Assembly (NCBI RefSeq): GCF_932526225.1
Contig: NC_064034.1
Location: 17,620,887 to 17,684,886, forward strand
From: Nematostella vectensis
Taxonomy: Eukaryota > Cnidaria > Anthozoa > Actiniaria > Edwardsiidae
Direction of reading: 5' to 3'
DNA length: 64,000 nucleotides
Position numbers and translations under genes: made by a program. Positions 23,401 through 56,342 of this stretch are shown piece by piece. The notes under the pieces were generated by a model that was not told the DNA's origin, did not search any database, and was given only the letters and a program-made list of their open reading frames with translations. Position 1 is the stretch's first letter, and each line of letters begins with the position of its first letter.

Positions 23401-24079
23401 TTTACTCTGTGTGTGTTATTTCTTTTTCCAATGTAAAATGAGAAAACACAAAGTATGTTTTTATTAGTCCAATTTCTTTGACAAAGGAAAGCAAAGCTAA
23501 AAAATTGTTCAATGCTATTCCTGTTACAGTGTGACAAGTAAAAGTGTGAACATCCAAGTATGTGAGAAATAATTATTGTCTTTGAATCACAAGCAAAAAT
23601 AAACATCTGATTGTCCTGTAACATTGTAAAGTCTTGGTGTCCTGGGGTTTAAATTTCTTTGGGGGGGGGAGGGAGAGCAATAGGGCAAAGGAGAGAGAGT
23701 GATAGGGCAAGGGAGAGGCTGAGGTAGAGGTCTGCTGTTCTGAATTAAAAAAAACCATTCTCTGTGACATGTAACCCTGTTTCCAGAGCATTTGATTGGG
23801 ACCACCTCATAGTTTTACCATATTCTACAGTTCTTGTTTGCTGGTTTGTAAGGTTTAAGACCAAATCTTCTGTCTACTGCTAATAAAAATGCAAACAGCA
23901 ATTGTTTGTCAAAACAGGCTATAAATTACAGATTTTATGTTTAAAAATAATTCTCTATAAACAGTACCTGTCATCTTTAATCAAGTAAAATTTAAAAGAG
24001 AAGATCTAGAAGATTATAAGTACAGGAGATAAGGCCAGAAATCATGAGGCTCCTGGAATATCTAGGAGACCTGACTCCC
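23401..24079. other. Intergenic DNA, no gene seen
   Basis: The sequence is AT-rich with a G run and GAGAG-type low complexity near 23660-23720. Open frames here (for example 23573-23805) follow the low-complexity tract and are not taken as genes. Confidence 0.4.
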
Positions 24080-24306
24080 TGTATTTACATTAATTATTCT
24101 CTGTCAAGCTTTCCTATGATAATTTGTTACAGGTTTTCTACAGTAATAATCAGTTCATGTGAAGATTTTCTCTGACAATTTTGTTAAAGACCAGGTATTC
24201 GTATCAATAAGTTTATGTCAAGCTTTTCTCTAGAGGTTTAGTTGTTTATGTCCCTTAGTGGAGGTATTTGTATTAATTAGTTCATGTCAAGCTTCCCTCG
24301 TATGAT
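24080..24306. repeat. Decayed tandem repeat that includes the MRPS12 stop region
   Basis: Four diverged copies of a block like TGTATTAATTAGTTCATGTC followed by AAGCTTCCCT occur at about 24080-24120, 24140-24176, 24192-24234 and 24261-24306, with a period near 60 bp. The last copy contains the final codons and stop of MRPS12 (minus strand, ending 24277). The other copies lie in its 3' flank. Confidence 0.6.
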
Positions 24307-25013
24307 CTTGTACTTAATTCCTGGACAGTCCTGGACTCTGCCGCCTTCAAATATGACCACACCATGTTCCTGGAGCTGGCCTCTTTCCCCTGGTATGTAT
24401 GCAGATATTGTTTTGCCATTGCTCAGTTTAAGCAATGCACATTTTCTCTGAGCAGAATTTGGTTTCTTAGGTTTTCTGATGAACACTTTCACACAAACGC
24501 CCTTTCTCTGTGGCCCAAGCATAACTTTTTCTGATGGTGGAACAAATTTCTTGATTGCCATGTTTTTTGTGCGGGGCTTCTGTCGGCGGATTTGGTTGAG
24601 TGTTGGCATCCATCTTACCCCTGATGCAAAAGTCCCTAGTCTAGGCATTGGCTGTGTTTTGACTCTGCTATTTAATGTTGAATATTTCAGAACTCCCAAA
24701 CTGCCCACATTCAATTGTTGTGCAAGAATTTTACATTGTTTTGTTGCATTCAGTGAAGAGAGCAAGTTATACTGGCGCCTTGGAAATGCCGTTGCTACAG
24801 CCTAAAAGAAAAATAAGTAAGATCAATTCATATCGGTCATTTTTTCTAGTAATGTTCTCAAGGAAATAACGAAAACGTTAGTAACGGAAACCTGTGGAAG
24901 CATAACGCAAAAAAGTTGCATTCTCCTATCTGTTACACGAAGCGCCATCAAAGCAGTTTTCTTACCGATAAATGTATTTTGGAAAGACTTCGCAACAACG
25001 TGGAAGTCGCCAT
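24277..25013 (-). CDS. MRPS12: Mitochondrial ribosomal protein S12 (uS12m), two exons
   Basis: Exon 1 is 25013-24966 (16 codons, donor TCG|GTAAG). Exon 2 is 24801-24277 (acceptor TTTTAG|GCT). The junction is phase 0 and the product has 190 residues. The first ~60 residues are basic and hydroxylated with few acids, as in a mitochondrial targeting sequence. The conserved S12 body follows: the MPTLNQIRR start block near residue 80, then KKPNSAQRKCALLKLSNGK, YIPGERGQLQEHGVVI and GGRVQDCPGIKYKIIRG. S12 sits at the decoding centre of the small mitochondrial ribosomal subunit; the PNSA and LQEH loops are the regions that touch the codon-anticodon helix. Start codon context is TTCAAGATGGCGAC, a YY1-like site. 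Divergent from muskelin with 248 bp between the starts. Confidence 0.95.
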
Positions 25014-25261
25014 CTTGAATTCAACCACCAACCTCTCATGGGAAAGCCCGCTGACATTTTTACATCAAAGTTTAAAAAAATCCAGGCGTAAGGTAAAGCT
25101 AGATTTTATTGGATATAACGAACATAATATATATTTTGTGTCTTTTGTTATACAGAAGTCGGAGTGTATGAAATAAAACTACATTTTCTCTAATTAGAAT
25201 CTAGTTGCCTCACGGGTTACCTGTGTGTGGGTGAGTCGGGACTTACTGAGTGAGCGCCAAA
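25014..25261. promoter_or_regulatory. Bidirectional promoter, MRPS12 / muskelin
   Basis: Only 248 bp separate the two start codons on opposite strands, so both promoters and 5' UTRs fit here unless a first exon lies elsewhere. Each start codon sits in a YY1-like motif: CAAGATGGCG on the minus strand (25013) and CAAAATGGCGGC on the plus strand (25262). In mammals this motif at the start of transcription or translation marks TATA-less housekeeping promoters; action here is inferred. Confidence 0.6.
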
Positions 25262-46995
<21,734 letters not shown>

Positions 46996-47334
46996 ACTGG
47001 GTACATGACCATGACCTAGCCTGGTGTGTGGCCAAGCCTGACATAACATAGCCCAAGGTGAAGGCTTGATGAACTCAAGAGACATTCTGAGCTTGGTATA
47101 TGACTATCACCTAGCTTTACCCATTGCCAAGCCTGACACATACAGTAACATAGCCCAAGGTGAAGGCTTGATGAACTCAAGAGACATTCTGAGCTTGGTA
47201 TATGACTATCACCTAGCTTTACCCATTGCCAAGCCTGACACATAACCCAGCCAAAGGTAAAGCCTTGTGGACTCTGACACTTTACCAAGACATACTTGGT
47301 GGTCTTCATCACATTCCGAGCAAGGCATATGATC

Positions 47335-47340
47335 AATAAA
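47335..47340 (+). terminator. Candidate polyadenylation signal, muskelin
   Basis: AATAAA occurs 340 bp after the stop, inside the first 52-bp unit. The other units have AATGAA here, so only this copy has the canonical hexamer. Confidence 0.45.
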
Positions 47341-47828
47341 GACGTACTTGGTGGTCTTCATCACATTCTGAGCAAGGCATATGATCAATGAAGACGTACT
47401 TGGTGGTCTTCATCACGTTCTGAGCAAGGCATATGATCAATGAAGACGTACTTGGTGGTCTTCATCACATTCTGAGCAAGGCATATGATCAATGAAGACG
47501 TACTTGGTGGTCTTCATCACATTCTGAGCAAGGCATATGATCAATGAAGACGTACTTGGTGGTCTTCATCACATTCTGAGCAACGCATACGATCAATGAA
47601 GACATACTTGGTGGTTTTCATCACATTCTGAGCAAGGCATATGATCAATGAAGACGTACAGTACTTCGTGGTCTTCATCACATTCTGAGCAAAGCATATG
47701 ATCAATGCTTGCAGACTCAGTCATACACTGCATGACCAATTGCCGAGGCTGACACATAACCTAGCCCTTGTAAGGCCTAGTGGAATTTATCACATTCTGC
47801 TCATGGATGCAAAGATTATAATGACAAT

Positions 47829-48087
47829 CCACGGGCTATAGGATAATCTGACTCCGAAATGATGTCTCATGTCTTGTTCGCACTGCTGGGGGTCGAGTTA
47901 CTCATTTAACAGGTGGCGTGGGTTACATAGTGCATTGTTTGGAAGGTCACAAGCGCGTAGGAACGGAGATCGCTGGAGGAGCGAAACCAAGGCAAATACG
48001 GCCAGTTGAGGTAGAAATATGTGCTTTATTCAACACTAACACGACATTAGACATTATTTCGTAGTCAGATTATCCTATAGCCCGTGG
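47829..48087. mobile_element. 259-bp MITE with ~30-bp terminal inverted repeats
   Basis: CCACGGGCTATAGGATAATC at the left and GATTATCCTATAGCCCGTGG at the right are exact inverses, with a flanking direct ACAAT on each side (47824-47828 and 48088-48092). No gene is inside. High arm identity points to recent insertion. Confidence 0.85.
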
Positions 48088-48092
48088 ACAAT

Positions 48093-49145
48093 CTAAACTT
48101 TATCCTGGGTCTCTGCTTTTAGAGACAAGCCCAAGGGAGGGGAAAGATGAGTACACTGATTCTTGGGAAACAAAAAAGGGGTGTAAAATGGCAAGTAAAC
48201 ATCCTCATGACATGAACAATGTTGGCCTTCTGCCTGATGAAATAGTGGGTACAATCTCTTGCCGGAAAGCACCTTTGAGAAATATGTTAAATATGTTTTC
48301 CTATCCATCATGGTACTTTAGAGAACCAACTAGGAAAGTTAAAGATTACCCTATTTGTTAGTGTCCTCTCCAAGGTTGAGCTAGAAACTTTTTTTCAGGG
48401 GAACAAGTCTCAGATATTTTCTTTTTACTGTTCCCGTGCTGGCTATGGCTTGATCTCTAGGAATCCAAGACTGGATAAAGCTTACAAGGCTTTCCTTCTT
48501 CTAGATCTGATGAAAATGTAAATAACTAGCCTCGTGTACAATGCCAAAGAAAGGCAAAAATAGACTCAAGTCAGAGCAGTTCATCATTATAGAAAAAAAT
48601 AGGGATAAAGTTTCCCTATTTTAAGCCTAGTATTACATTGTATATATGATAAAAAATATATATAATACATTATCGTGTTATTTCCATTTCGTTTTCAATT
48701 ATATTTGTGATATAGTTTTATAAACTGTGGCACACTATTGTTCATGTAAGCCTGCATTGGGTTTAGCAAAAAAAAATGATGTCAAACAGTATTGGAGATT
48801 GGGAATGGCAGTAAAAATGAAAAAAAGCATGTGTGGCTTATTATTACTATAAGAGATAATGAATTAGTTTTCTACTGTATAGAATTTATATATGTAATGT
48901 AATCGTCTTGGAAAACCTAAAATAAAGTTATTTCCCCATGATTTATTTTTATACCACACTCAAAAGTGTTGCTTCTTTCTAATGCAAGCACTTTCTTTAA
49001 AATAAAAGATTGGCTATTGGCATACATGCAACTGTCTGTGAATACAATTCCGCTAAAACTTTAATAGCTAATTCAGATTTTAGCATTAACTTGTCAGTCC
49101 TTAAAATTCCAAGCCCTTATTTGCTCAATGGAGAAATCTCTATAC
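48093..49145. other. Intergenic DNA between muskelin and MRPL46
   Basis: The two genes converge here. The sequence is AT-rich and includes the 3' UTR of MRPL46 at the right. The 72-codon minus-strand frame at 48093-48311 has no domain and is not called. Confidence 0.4.
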
Positions 49146-49165
49146 TCAATGGAGAAATCTCCTGA
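49124..49165 (-). repeat. 21-bp duplication over the MRPL46 stop codon
   Basis: CTCAATGGAGAAATCTC occurs at 49124 and again at 49145, giving two tandem 21-bp units. The unit at 49145 contains the final Phe-Leu-His codons and the stop (49146-49148, minus strand); the other lies in the 3' UTR. Confidence 0.8.
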
Positions 49166-51090
49166 CAAGTCTGTAGTATTCTGGGACAAGGTACTCCTGT
49201 ATTTCGTCCCTTGTTAGCCATGCAAAGTCCGTGTAGGTCTCTCCTAGATTTAGCGATCCCCCAAGGAAGTGTACTTTGTAAAAAAATACCTAGAAATACA
49301 ACAAAAATGTAAAGATAATTAGTGACCACATAATATCGTATAGCATAGAATCTCAGGTGGATCCACATCTCAGGCGTGATATGCCAACCAAACCACACCT
49401 AAACAATAACCTGGCTGGGCACAAAGTCTGATTTTTCCACAATTTTAAAATTTTGGTTGCAATCTATTTTTATCTATTTTGTCAACTTTGAACACTGCCT
49501 TGTAGAAGGATGATGTCTAAAAAGAGGTTTGGGAAGGGTTTACCTTGTTTTTGTTTTTTGGCTGAAGCTTTGACATTTTGAGAACAGCAGCTGGAGCATT
49601 AGACAAGAATCTGGTGTCCATTCCATCACCACACATCTCTTTTAAGCTTCTCTCAGCGGCCTAAACAAACAGGAAAAACCATAAAAAATGGAGTATCGTC
49701 ATAGGTACTTGGGCCATAGGCCCCCTAATTATTTCCTGGTTAAAGAAAGTAACAAACATTTTTAACCAAAATACAGGTTACAAAGGCCAAAGTCCCTGAC
49801 ATTTTTTTGCTAAATACCCCCCATTTCAAATTCTTAGTTTTTTTTATATACCTGTCTCAGCGACTCCTTATCTTGTATTTGCCCTATTGGCATTTCCCAG
49901 GATGTATCATTTCTTTTGAGAAGAAGCACAAGGTTGTGCTGTAGCTTGCGGTTCATACTTCGTACATCCCCTTCGTCATCTGTTTCGCGACTGGCAGGCT
50001 GAAACTGCAGTAGCTCTTCCTCCTCTTCTTCTTGGAATTCCTGAAGTATCATGAAGATAGGTGTTTAATACATTACTGTGGGAACAAAAAGGAATTTGAC
50101 CTATTTCCTTCCTGAGATTCTGGGATATTTCAAAGGTTATCTCCTCAAATCTAGGATTTTTATCTAGGAATTTTGCAAGATTATCTGAATACTAAATGGA
50201 GATCACAAATTAAAGCACAAATGAAATATTTCAAAATGTAGAGTAACCTATGATTGAAACTTCAGTGCACTGAGCTAGCTAATGTAAAGCCTCAATTGCA
50301 ATTAAAAAATAAGATAAAGGATAGTGGTCTCAGCTTGGTAAAGCTACTGTAAAGGTGGGGTGGGAGCACCAACCACCCCGCCAACACACAGGAACAAGCT
50401 GCCAAAAGACAGACCAAATTGTAAAGCTTGTGCACACTTCTCTCAGCATGTCCTGGCTACTTAGTTGTGCAAAGCCCTTTGATTACATAGTGAAGAAAAG
50501 GAAAACCAACCTTTCTGTTCGCTTCAATCTGTGCAATCTCTATAGCTTCGTCTTCATCGCGCTCTGTTAGTTTCTTTTTCCTGTCTCTCAATTTCTTGAC
50601 TGTAAGCTCATCATCGCATAACACACTGTGCTCTATCTCCAACTGATCTTGGAGTTTCTCAAAGCGCTTCTCCAGTTCCGACTTGTCTGCAGTTACCACC
50701 GGTAGTCTCTCTACGCATATGGCGGTGTATATAGCTGGCTGAGGCAGCTCTTGGATCTGGGGGTTGGGTTTTGTAGAGTACAGCCTCTTATGCAGGACAC
50801 CTAATCTGTATGTCTCGTTGAATCTCCTGCTGTAGCTTGCTTGTGTAGAAATAAGAGCTAAAAAACGAGCGATTCACAAAGGAAAATCAGTGAGAATCTG
50901 TGATGTTGTCTGCGATTATGTATTTAACAATAACAAGGGAAATTTTGGTATTTTAACTGTAAGAAAAGGTGTATATAGTAGGAGTTTACGTACCTTTTCC
51001 TAGATTTCTTTGTTGGCGCACTCCTCTACTTAGATAAGCAAGGCAAGTAGAAAAATGTTTCGCTACTCGAAAGCTCATGTCGGCCGCCAT
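49146..51090 (-). CDS. MRPL46: Mitochondrial ribosomal protein L46 (mL46), five exons
   Basis: Exons on the minus strand: 51090-50994, 50857-50511, 50040-49852, 49660-49544 and 49289-49146. Phases close and the product has 297 residues (human about 279). The N-terminus is basic and suits mitochondrial import. Residues about 70-147 hold the L46 N-terminal region with a charged helix (LEKRFEKLQDQLEIEHS). After an acidic run (EEEEEELLQF) comes the Nudix-like domain: SMNRKLQHNLVLLLKRN, WEMPIGQIQDKESLRQAAER in place of the Nudix helix, and a C-terminal block with DFAWLTRDEIQEYL. The catalytic REUXEE residues of active Nudix enzymes are not present, as is usual in L46. Large mitochondrial ribosomal subunit protein. 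Starts within a YY1-like motif (CAAGATGGCGGCC), 132 bp from the LYPLAL1-like start. Confidence 0.93.
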
Positions 51091-51222
51091 CTTGTATACA
51101 AGGTAGCCGCGCCAAATATACCAGGCTACCAAGGTCAAAAGCTGGAACGCCTGTCAGAAAGTGCCATCTCTGCTCTCTGCCGGGCGCAAGATGAAATTTG
51201 GATGACTTGACGAAGAAAATAA
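51091..51222. promoter_or_regulatory. Bidirectional promoter, MRPL46 / LYPLAL1-like, with two mini-uORFs
   Basis: Just 132 bp lie between the two start codons. On the plus strand two tiny upstream ORFs precede the LYPLAL1-like start: ATG at 51191 (four codons then TGA) and ATG at 51202 (two codons then TGA). If transcription starts upstream of 51191 they could lower translation of the main frame. Confidence 0.5.
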
Positions 51223-52531
51223 ATGGCATTACCTAAGCTTAAGACTGTAGTAAATCGAGAGCGGTTTAAAAGAAATGCTGCGGTGTTATTTTTCCATGGA
51301 GAAGAAGGATCGGCGTCAAACCTCAAAGAAAGACTAAAAGAAATGTTATTACGGAATTTTGACTTCGATCACATTCGCGTTGTGTTCCCACAAGCGCCAG
51401 AAATTATCTCCAAAGTAGACAGAGATGAGCGAAGACCCGTATGGTTCAACCGAAAGGATTACAGCCCGGCATTTCCAGAGCAAATAGACTCTATCGAGAG
51501 AAGTTGCAGCTTGGTCCGCCAGCTTATCAACGACCTCGTAACAAGTGGAATTAGAAAAGACAGGATAGTATTGGGGGGGTGTGATATGGGAGCTCAGATA
51601 GCCATGCATGTTGCTTACAGGTATGTGTTTGGAAAAGAGCGTGAGTATTGTCTTGTATACATGTTTCCATGCATATAAAATGATCATAATTACCCCTCCC
51701 CCTCCCAATTTAGTGCCTTATATATAAGGAAAGTAGGGGTATTGTAGTCACCCCCCAGTTTTCTTGATCTCCCTGTATCACACCCCCCCCCTCTTGCCTA
51801 TTATATTTCGAAGCTGCTACAGTAATGCAATTGCTTAAGCAGGCTGTTTGGATCATCGTCAGCATAGTCTGTAGTTGCATACCTGTCAACTCTCCTGCAT
51901 TTGTAGCGATTTTTGTCGCTACCGAAAAATTATTCTATAATAAATCTACATTCTGCTTATTTTCTATTAAAAAAATTGAACCAATAACTCCCTTGCATAG
52001 AGCAATTTATTTAACACCTGGGTGGGGTGATACATGATTTTGAGTTTCAAGGGTATACCCATCCCTCCCCCCAAAAGGAAATATACCCCACCCCTCCCCA
52101 AAAAAAATATCAAGCCTTGAGATTTTCTGGGGTTGACAGGTATGTAGTTGTGTACAGTAAATGACTTTCAACAAACACATTGTTATTTCTTCAGGTATCT
52201 TCCTGATGTTGCTGGCGTGTTTGGATTATCAACTCATCTAGGACCACTTTCTCATGTATACAAAGTTCTCCTTCATAAAAGGGTGACTCAGTCTGACTTT
52301 GAATGGCCTCCTCTGTTACTCTGCCATGGCCATGACGATAAGCGGGTGAACCTCAAGTGGGCTGCACATACTGCTGAGTATTTTATGGATTTGAATGTTG
52401 AGACAGAACTGCAGGTGTATTACGGACAGAACCATGAACTCAGTGTTCACCAGGTCAATCATTTGAAAGAATGGATCATAAAAACATTACCAGACAAAAA
52501 TACTATAATCGGCCCTGACTTGAGATGTTGA
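51223..52531 (+). CDS. LYPLAL1-like serine-hydrolase fold protein, predicted inactive
   Basis: Exon 1 is 51223-51620 (donor ACAG|GTATGT) and exon 2 is 52195-52531 (acceptor TTCTTCAG); phase 2, 244 residues. The alpha/beta-hydrolase layout of the acyl-protein thioesterase/LYPLAL1 family is clear: VLFFHGEEGS near residue 21, VVFPQAP, VWFNR, IRKDRIVLGGCDMGAQIAMH, DVAGVFGLS, LLCHGHDD and GQNHELS. The acid (Asp 180 or 181) and the His (213) are present. The nucleophile elbow, normally Gly-x-Ser-x-Gly, reads GGCDMG, with Asp 121 in the Ser place; the DNA is TGT GAT ATG. The oxyanion loop (usually HGSGDSG) is also altered to HGEEGSA. Hydrolysis by the usual mechanism is therefore unlikely. Coding is intact, so it may be a kept pseudoenzyme. 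The intron holds a MITE. Confidence 0.85.
51875..52147. mobile_element. MITE in the LYPLAL1-like intron, same family as 18710-19081
   Basis: The ends are inverted: GTTGCATACCTGTCAACTC at the left and GGTTGACAGGTATGTAGTTG at the right. The interior has the same poly-C/G and TTCTCAAGCC-type words as the LINE-inserted copy, in opposite orientation. Confidence 0.75.
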
Positions 52532-53152
52532 TTGCTAACCCATGAATACAGTTAAATACAACCCTTTGCTATTCACATTATTTATATGGAAAGAATGCTC
52601 TCAGGGGCGTAGCCAGGCTGGTAGCCCCACTCTTCTAGCAGCCAAAAATACAGTAAATGTATGAGACATCTAAAATACAGGCCCCCTCCTGTTAAAAATC
52701 CTGACTATTCTACTCTGCTTCCTCAACAAAACCCTTGTGAGGTAAATTAGGAAACATGGAATATCTTTATTGGTTGCACAGTCATGATCCTTATAGCCCA
52801 GTCTGCCTCTAAGTGGGCTATCACATAATTTTCACTCCATGATGCATAAGATATCATGTGAGATTTGATGACTAAGCAACAGAAAAGTTTCCTTAAAATA
52901 AATAATCATTCCACTGTGGATTTTTTATTTAAGTCTTGAAATATAACATATTTTGAATTAACGTAAGCACAACCTACTAGCTTTTACAATATTCTTTGTC
53001 CATTTGCTTCAGAATACTTTATATTCCATCAGAACTAGCTGTCTGTACTTCCTTTACATCTATTTACATTGCACATTGGTCGATCCTTTGCCCAGGGCAT
53101 TTCACTCTTGGTTTCATTTTACCCACCAATATTGTAAGCAATATCAGGCTGC
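52532..53152. other. Convergent 3' flanks
   Basis: The stretch lies between the LYPLAL1-like and discoidin genes. AATAAA at 52897-52902 is a candidate polyadenylation signal for the former. No other gene is visible. Confidence 0.4.
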
Positions 53153-55819
53153 TCATGCTGTAAAGTTAAAAAAGGCAGAGAGTGCATGAGCAAGACAAGA
53201 AACAGTTGATTTCTTTGATACCTCTAACATGCAAGGTCTTTGCAAAGTAAGCTTATATGATTAACCAAAGAAAAAGGAAACAAAAACAAGAGTTTTGTTT
53301 TTACAAACGCTTTGTTAAATGATACTTACGGTCACATCCATACAGCTCCACGCGTAAGCAGATCCCCTTTTCCCAGGTCCGCGGGTTTATTCGTACGTAT
53401 CTTGCAATTACAGGGGTCTTTAGATTGTTGTGGTGCACTGTGAATGAATCAACGTTACCGTCGAATATCTGAAAAGATACCGAAAAAAAAAACGAATAGT
53501 GTTAGTGGTCTAACGCACTGCACTACAATTTACCAGTTATTTGTTTTTATCATACTTCTGTTTTTATTATACTGCTTATTTTTCTTATTTAACCCATTGA
53601 CTCCTGGCTATTTTTAGTGTTATAAAGGACTTTGACTAAAAGGACCTTAGAATATAAGATTTATAAGTGCAATTGTAAATATGAACTTCTAGTAAGTTCT
53701 AGTATAGTAAAAAGAAGGATCTTCTAGAATAGTCAAAGAAGTCTTTGTAAATAAGATGTATTTTTGGAGATATTTAGTGAAAGTTCGCTGTCACCCGATA
53801 TTGTTTATTTGATACAGAGTCCAATTCTAGAGTGTTCTATGTAGCGTGACAAATACAATGAAAAGCCATTTAGTAGTTACTGGAACTTGCTCGCGTAAAC
53901 GATAGTAAAATTGAATAAATTCGGGAAAGTTCGTAAGTGAAAAAATATTCCAAAAATAGCGTTAGGTTAAATCTAGAGTATTAGGTAATTAGCTATATTT
54001 AGTAAACATAATCGTTAGTATCGTCGTAAGTTAAATATAGTTGAATAGTCAAATCGAAAAATAAGTCGAATTGAAAAGTTTTAATAACAAGTCATCGTCG
54101 AGAAGTGATCATCGAAAGAGTTATCATCGCATATAAATAAAGAAAGATCTTCGGAGGAACAAAGTATTCTTTCGGTGTTTGGCTCGACAACAAGCTGAAT
54201 TTACAAAAAAAAAAAACAGACCGAAAACACTGCTGCACTAGGGAAAGACCTCCCAGAATGCTTGGCAATATGTAATGGGGTGTTTTGAGTCCTTGGAAAA
54301 GGACCTAGGGAATCAGTAATAAAGGTATCTATTTGTGTCTTTAGCTGTGTTTGCTGATCTCTTTCTCTTGTGTGGTATTTTGAGCGTTTTCTTAAAAAGG
54401 TCAATTCTGCTGTATTTTCTTGTTCGATTTGAAATTTGTCAAAGAACCTGAGCTATTATTTGGCTGTAGAGTAGTTGCTTTCACCTTGGTTGGATGCATA
54501 TCTTCAAGAACATCTATCCCTTATGCTGTATTCACACCAAAACCATGTTTAGTTAAACAAGGTTTTTCTTTGCCTGATAACTTGCCAAGTTTTTTCATTG
54601 TGTTGAATTCTTATAGCCAAATGATCACTTAGTAACATGTACAGCACAGTCTATTCAGTTTTGTTCTTGGTTCTGTCCACTCTTTGGAGAGTTTAATTAA
54701 ACCACCTTTAAACTGGTTTAAGTGCTAGTGTGAATGCGGTATTAGACTGATGCCTGAGTATCTTCATCTCACTGTGTTTATTTTGCACTTCTGAGTTTTA
54801 TTTTTTTGGTTGTGGGAACTTCTTAAAGCCGGTACAGGCCGGTTGGGTATATCAATGGGTTAATCATTATTATTTTCATTATTAAGCTTTAACAGGACAG
54901 GACAAGACAGAAGAGTTAACGTGCATTGATTTCAATAGGAAGTTCTCTCTAAAAGAGGTGCACTGTACACATGCAACACACAAGCAATTATCCCATTCTA
55001 GTTTACTCCATCTTGTCATTAACCACAAACCCCATCTTCTAACCTCCTCGTTGCCACTGGTTCCATAGGTCTGGAACTTCTTGCCATCATTGCTGTACAG
55101 CAGAGCAAAGCTCTTCACGTGTTTATCCGGCTTCTGAAGATCCCCCTGAGTTGCAATACGTGTGAGCTTTGTCTTCTCGCCAAGGTCTATCTGGAGATAC
55201 TGGTTCTCGTCTGTTGTTGGCGAACACCATGCGTCAGTCGCTGTGAAATTCTCGAGTTTTGAAGAAGCCGATATATCGTTATCATCCAAACCTCCTGTCT
55301 GCACTCCTAAGGCCTCGTAACAAGCTGGTAGAATAAATATAATAATTTAGCAATTAGTGAGCGCAGAACACATTTATTCAGGGATTTGTTACCCCCCCCC
55401 CCCCCCCCTACGCAGAGCTCGGTAACTTTGCTAACGAGCGACACAGAAAGCTCTGCCCAAGAGGGTAGGGGCTCGTGGGATTTTACGGATGGTAATGAAA
55501 AAAAAGAAATTAAGCATAATGATACTTAAACTAAGTCGTATATCAAATCATCAAGGACTATCCTGATTAATTGAACTCTTTTGAAAATCCATCCTTGTTC
55601 TTTCTTAGATTAAAAATAAAGAAAAAATGCTTCTTATTGACATTTTTTATTACATATATTTTTGCTGAAGTAGAGTGAAAAAAAATTACCTTTTGGTGTT
55701 TGAGTCACTTTTGCCTTGGTCTCTTTGACCACGTTTTTGGATTTGGTTTCGTCGGCGCAGATCATAGACAAGCATAGACACAGCACTGCGCATGACAGCA
55801 ACACCTCGCGGGCAACCAT
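53153..55819 (-). CDS. Secreted single discoidin (F5/8 type C) domain protein, four exons
   Basis: Exons on the minus strand: 55819-55690, 55324-55044, 53468-53330 and a tentative last exon 53157-53153, giving 184 residues. The first 22 residues are a signal peptide (charged start, Leu/Cys/Val core, ending MICADE), followed by a Lys/Thr-rich linker. One F5/8C domain fills the rest: CYEALGVQTGGLDDNDISAS, WCSPTTDENQYLQIDLGEK, RIATQGD, FALLYSNDGKKFQTY, IFDGNVDSFTVHH, ARYVRINPRTW and CLRVELYGCD. First and last Cys should pair. Such domains bind carbohydrates or membranes outside the cell; the ligand is unknown. The final exon would add only the last codon and a TGA after acceptor TTTACAG at 53158, so the exact C-terminus is uncertain. 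Intron 2 holds a ~1.27-kb inverted-repeat element. Confidence 0.85.
53590..54862. mobile_element. ~1.27-kb element with TTAACCCATTGA ends
   Basis: TAACCCATTGACTCCTGG near 53590 and its inverse, CAATGGGTTAA, near 54852 bound the element within a discoidin-gene intron. The interior has AT-rich internal repeats (AGTTCTAGTATAGTAAAAAG-like words around 53690) and no transposase. TTAA at the ends may be part of the target duplication. Confidence 0.55.
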
Positions 55820-56342
55820 ATCTATGGCGGGAAAACGGCGGGGTGATCTAAACCAGACAGGAATGACAGAAAATTGAGAAAGGGGACAACTATAAGTGAT
55901 ACAATGATGGTGGTGGTTAGCTAAAAATTAAATAAAATGTTTTAGTTGTTGTTGACACCGGTAGTAGAATAAGATTATTATCGCTTCATCGGAATGAATA
56001 AAAACAAAAAAGGCATTTATGCATTGTGTAGACAGCTGAACACAGTCAGGCGAGGAAGGCAAAATACAAGGCAGGCGAAGTTACCCTAGCGTTCCTTTTT
56101 ACATGGACTTGATAAAACAGGGAATAATCTATATAAGTGCATTCTGTTGGCTAAAAATAACAAAACACAATGATTTCATTTGACCACCTGTTGCGAAAAA
56201 AAATATTGTTCGTAACATATTTTAACTATAACAAAGAATAAGAATATACATTCATTTACAATTGGAAAGACAGAGAATTCATTTTAACTTCAGCCAAAGA
56301 AATTTTATGAGCCATTTTTTGGGGCTAAAATGTTGAGAACCA
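55820..56342. promoter_or_regulatory. 5' flank of the discoidin gene
   Basis: Probable promoter region of the gene starting at 55819. No specific element could be fixed by eye. Confidence 0.3.

Noticed and set aside
24765-24801. MRPS12 start at 24765
   Set aside because: That codon is TTG; the frame continues upstream to a good acceptor at 24802-24803, and a targeting exon with an ATG lies at 24966-25013.
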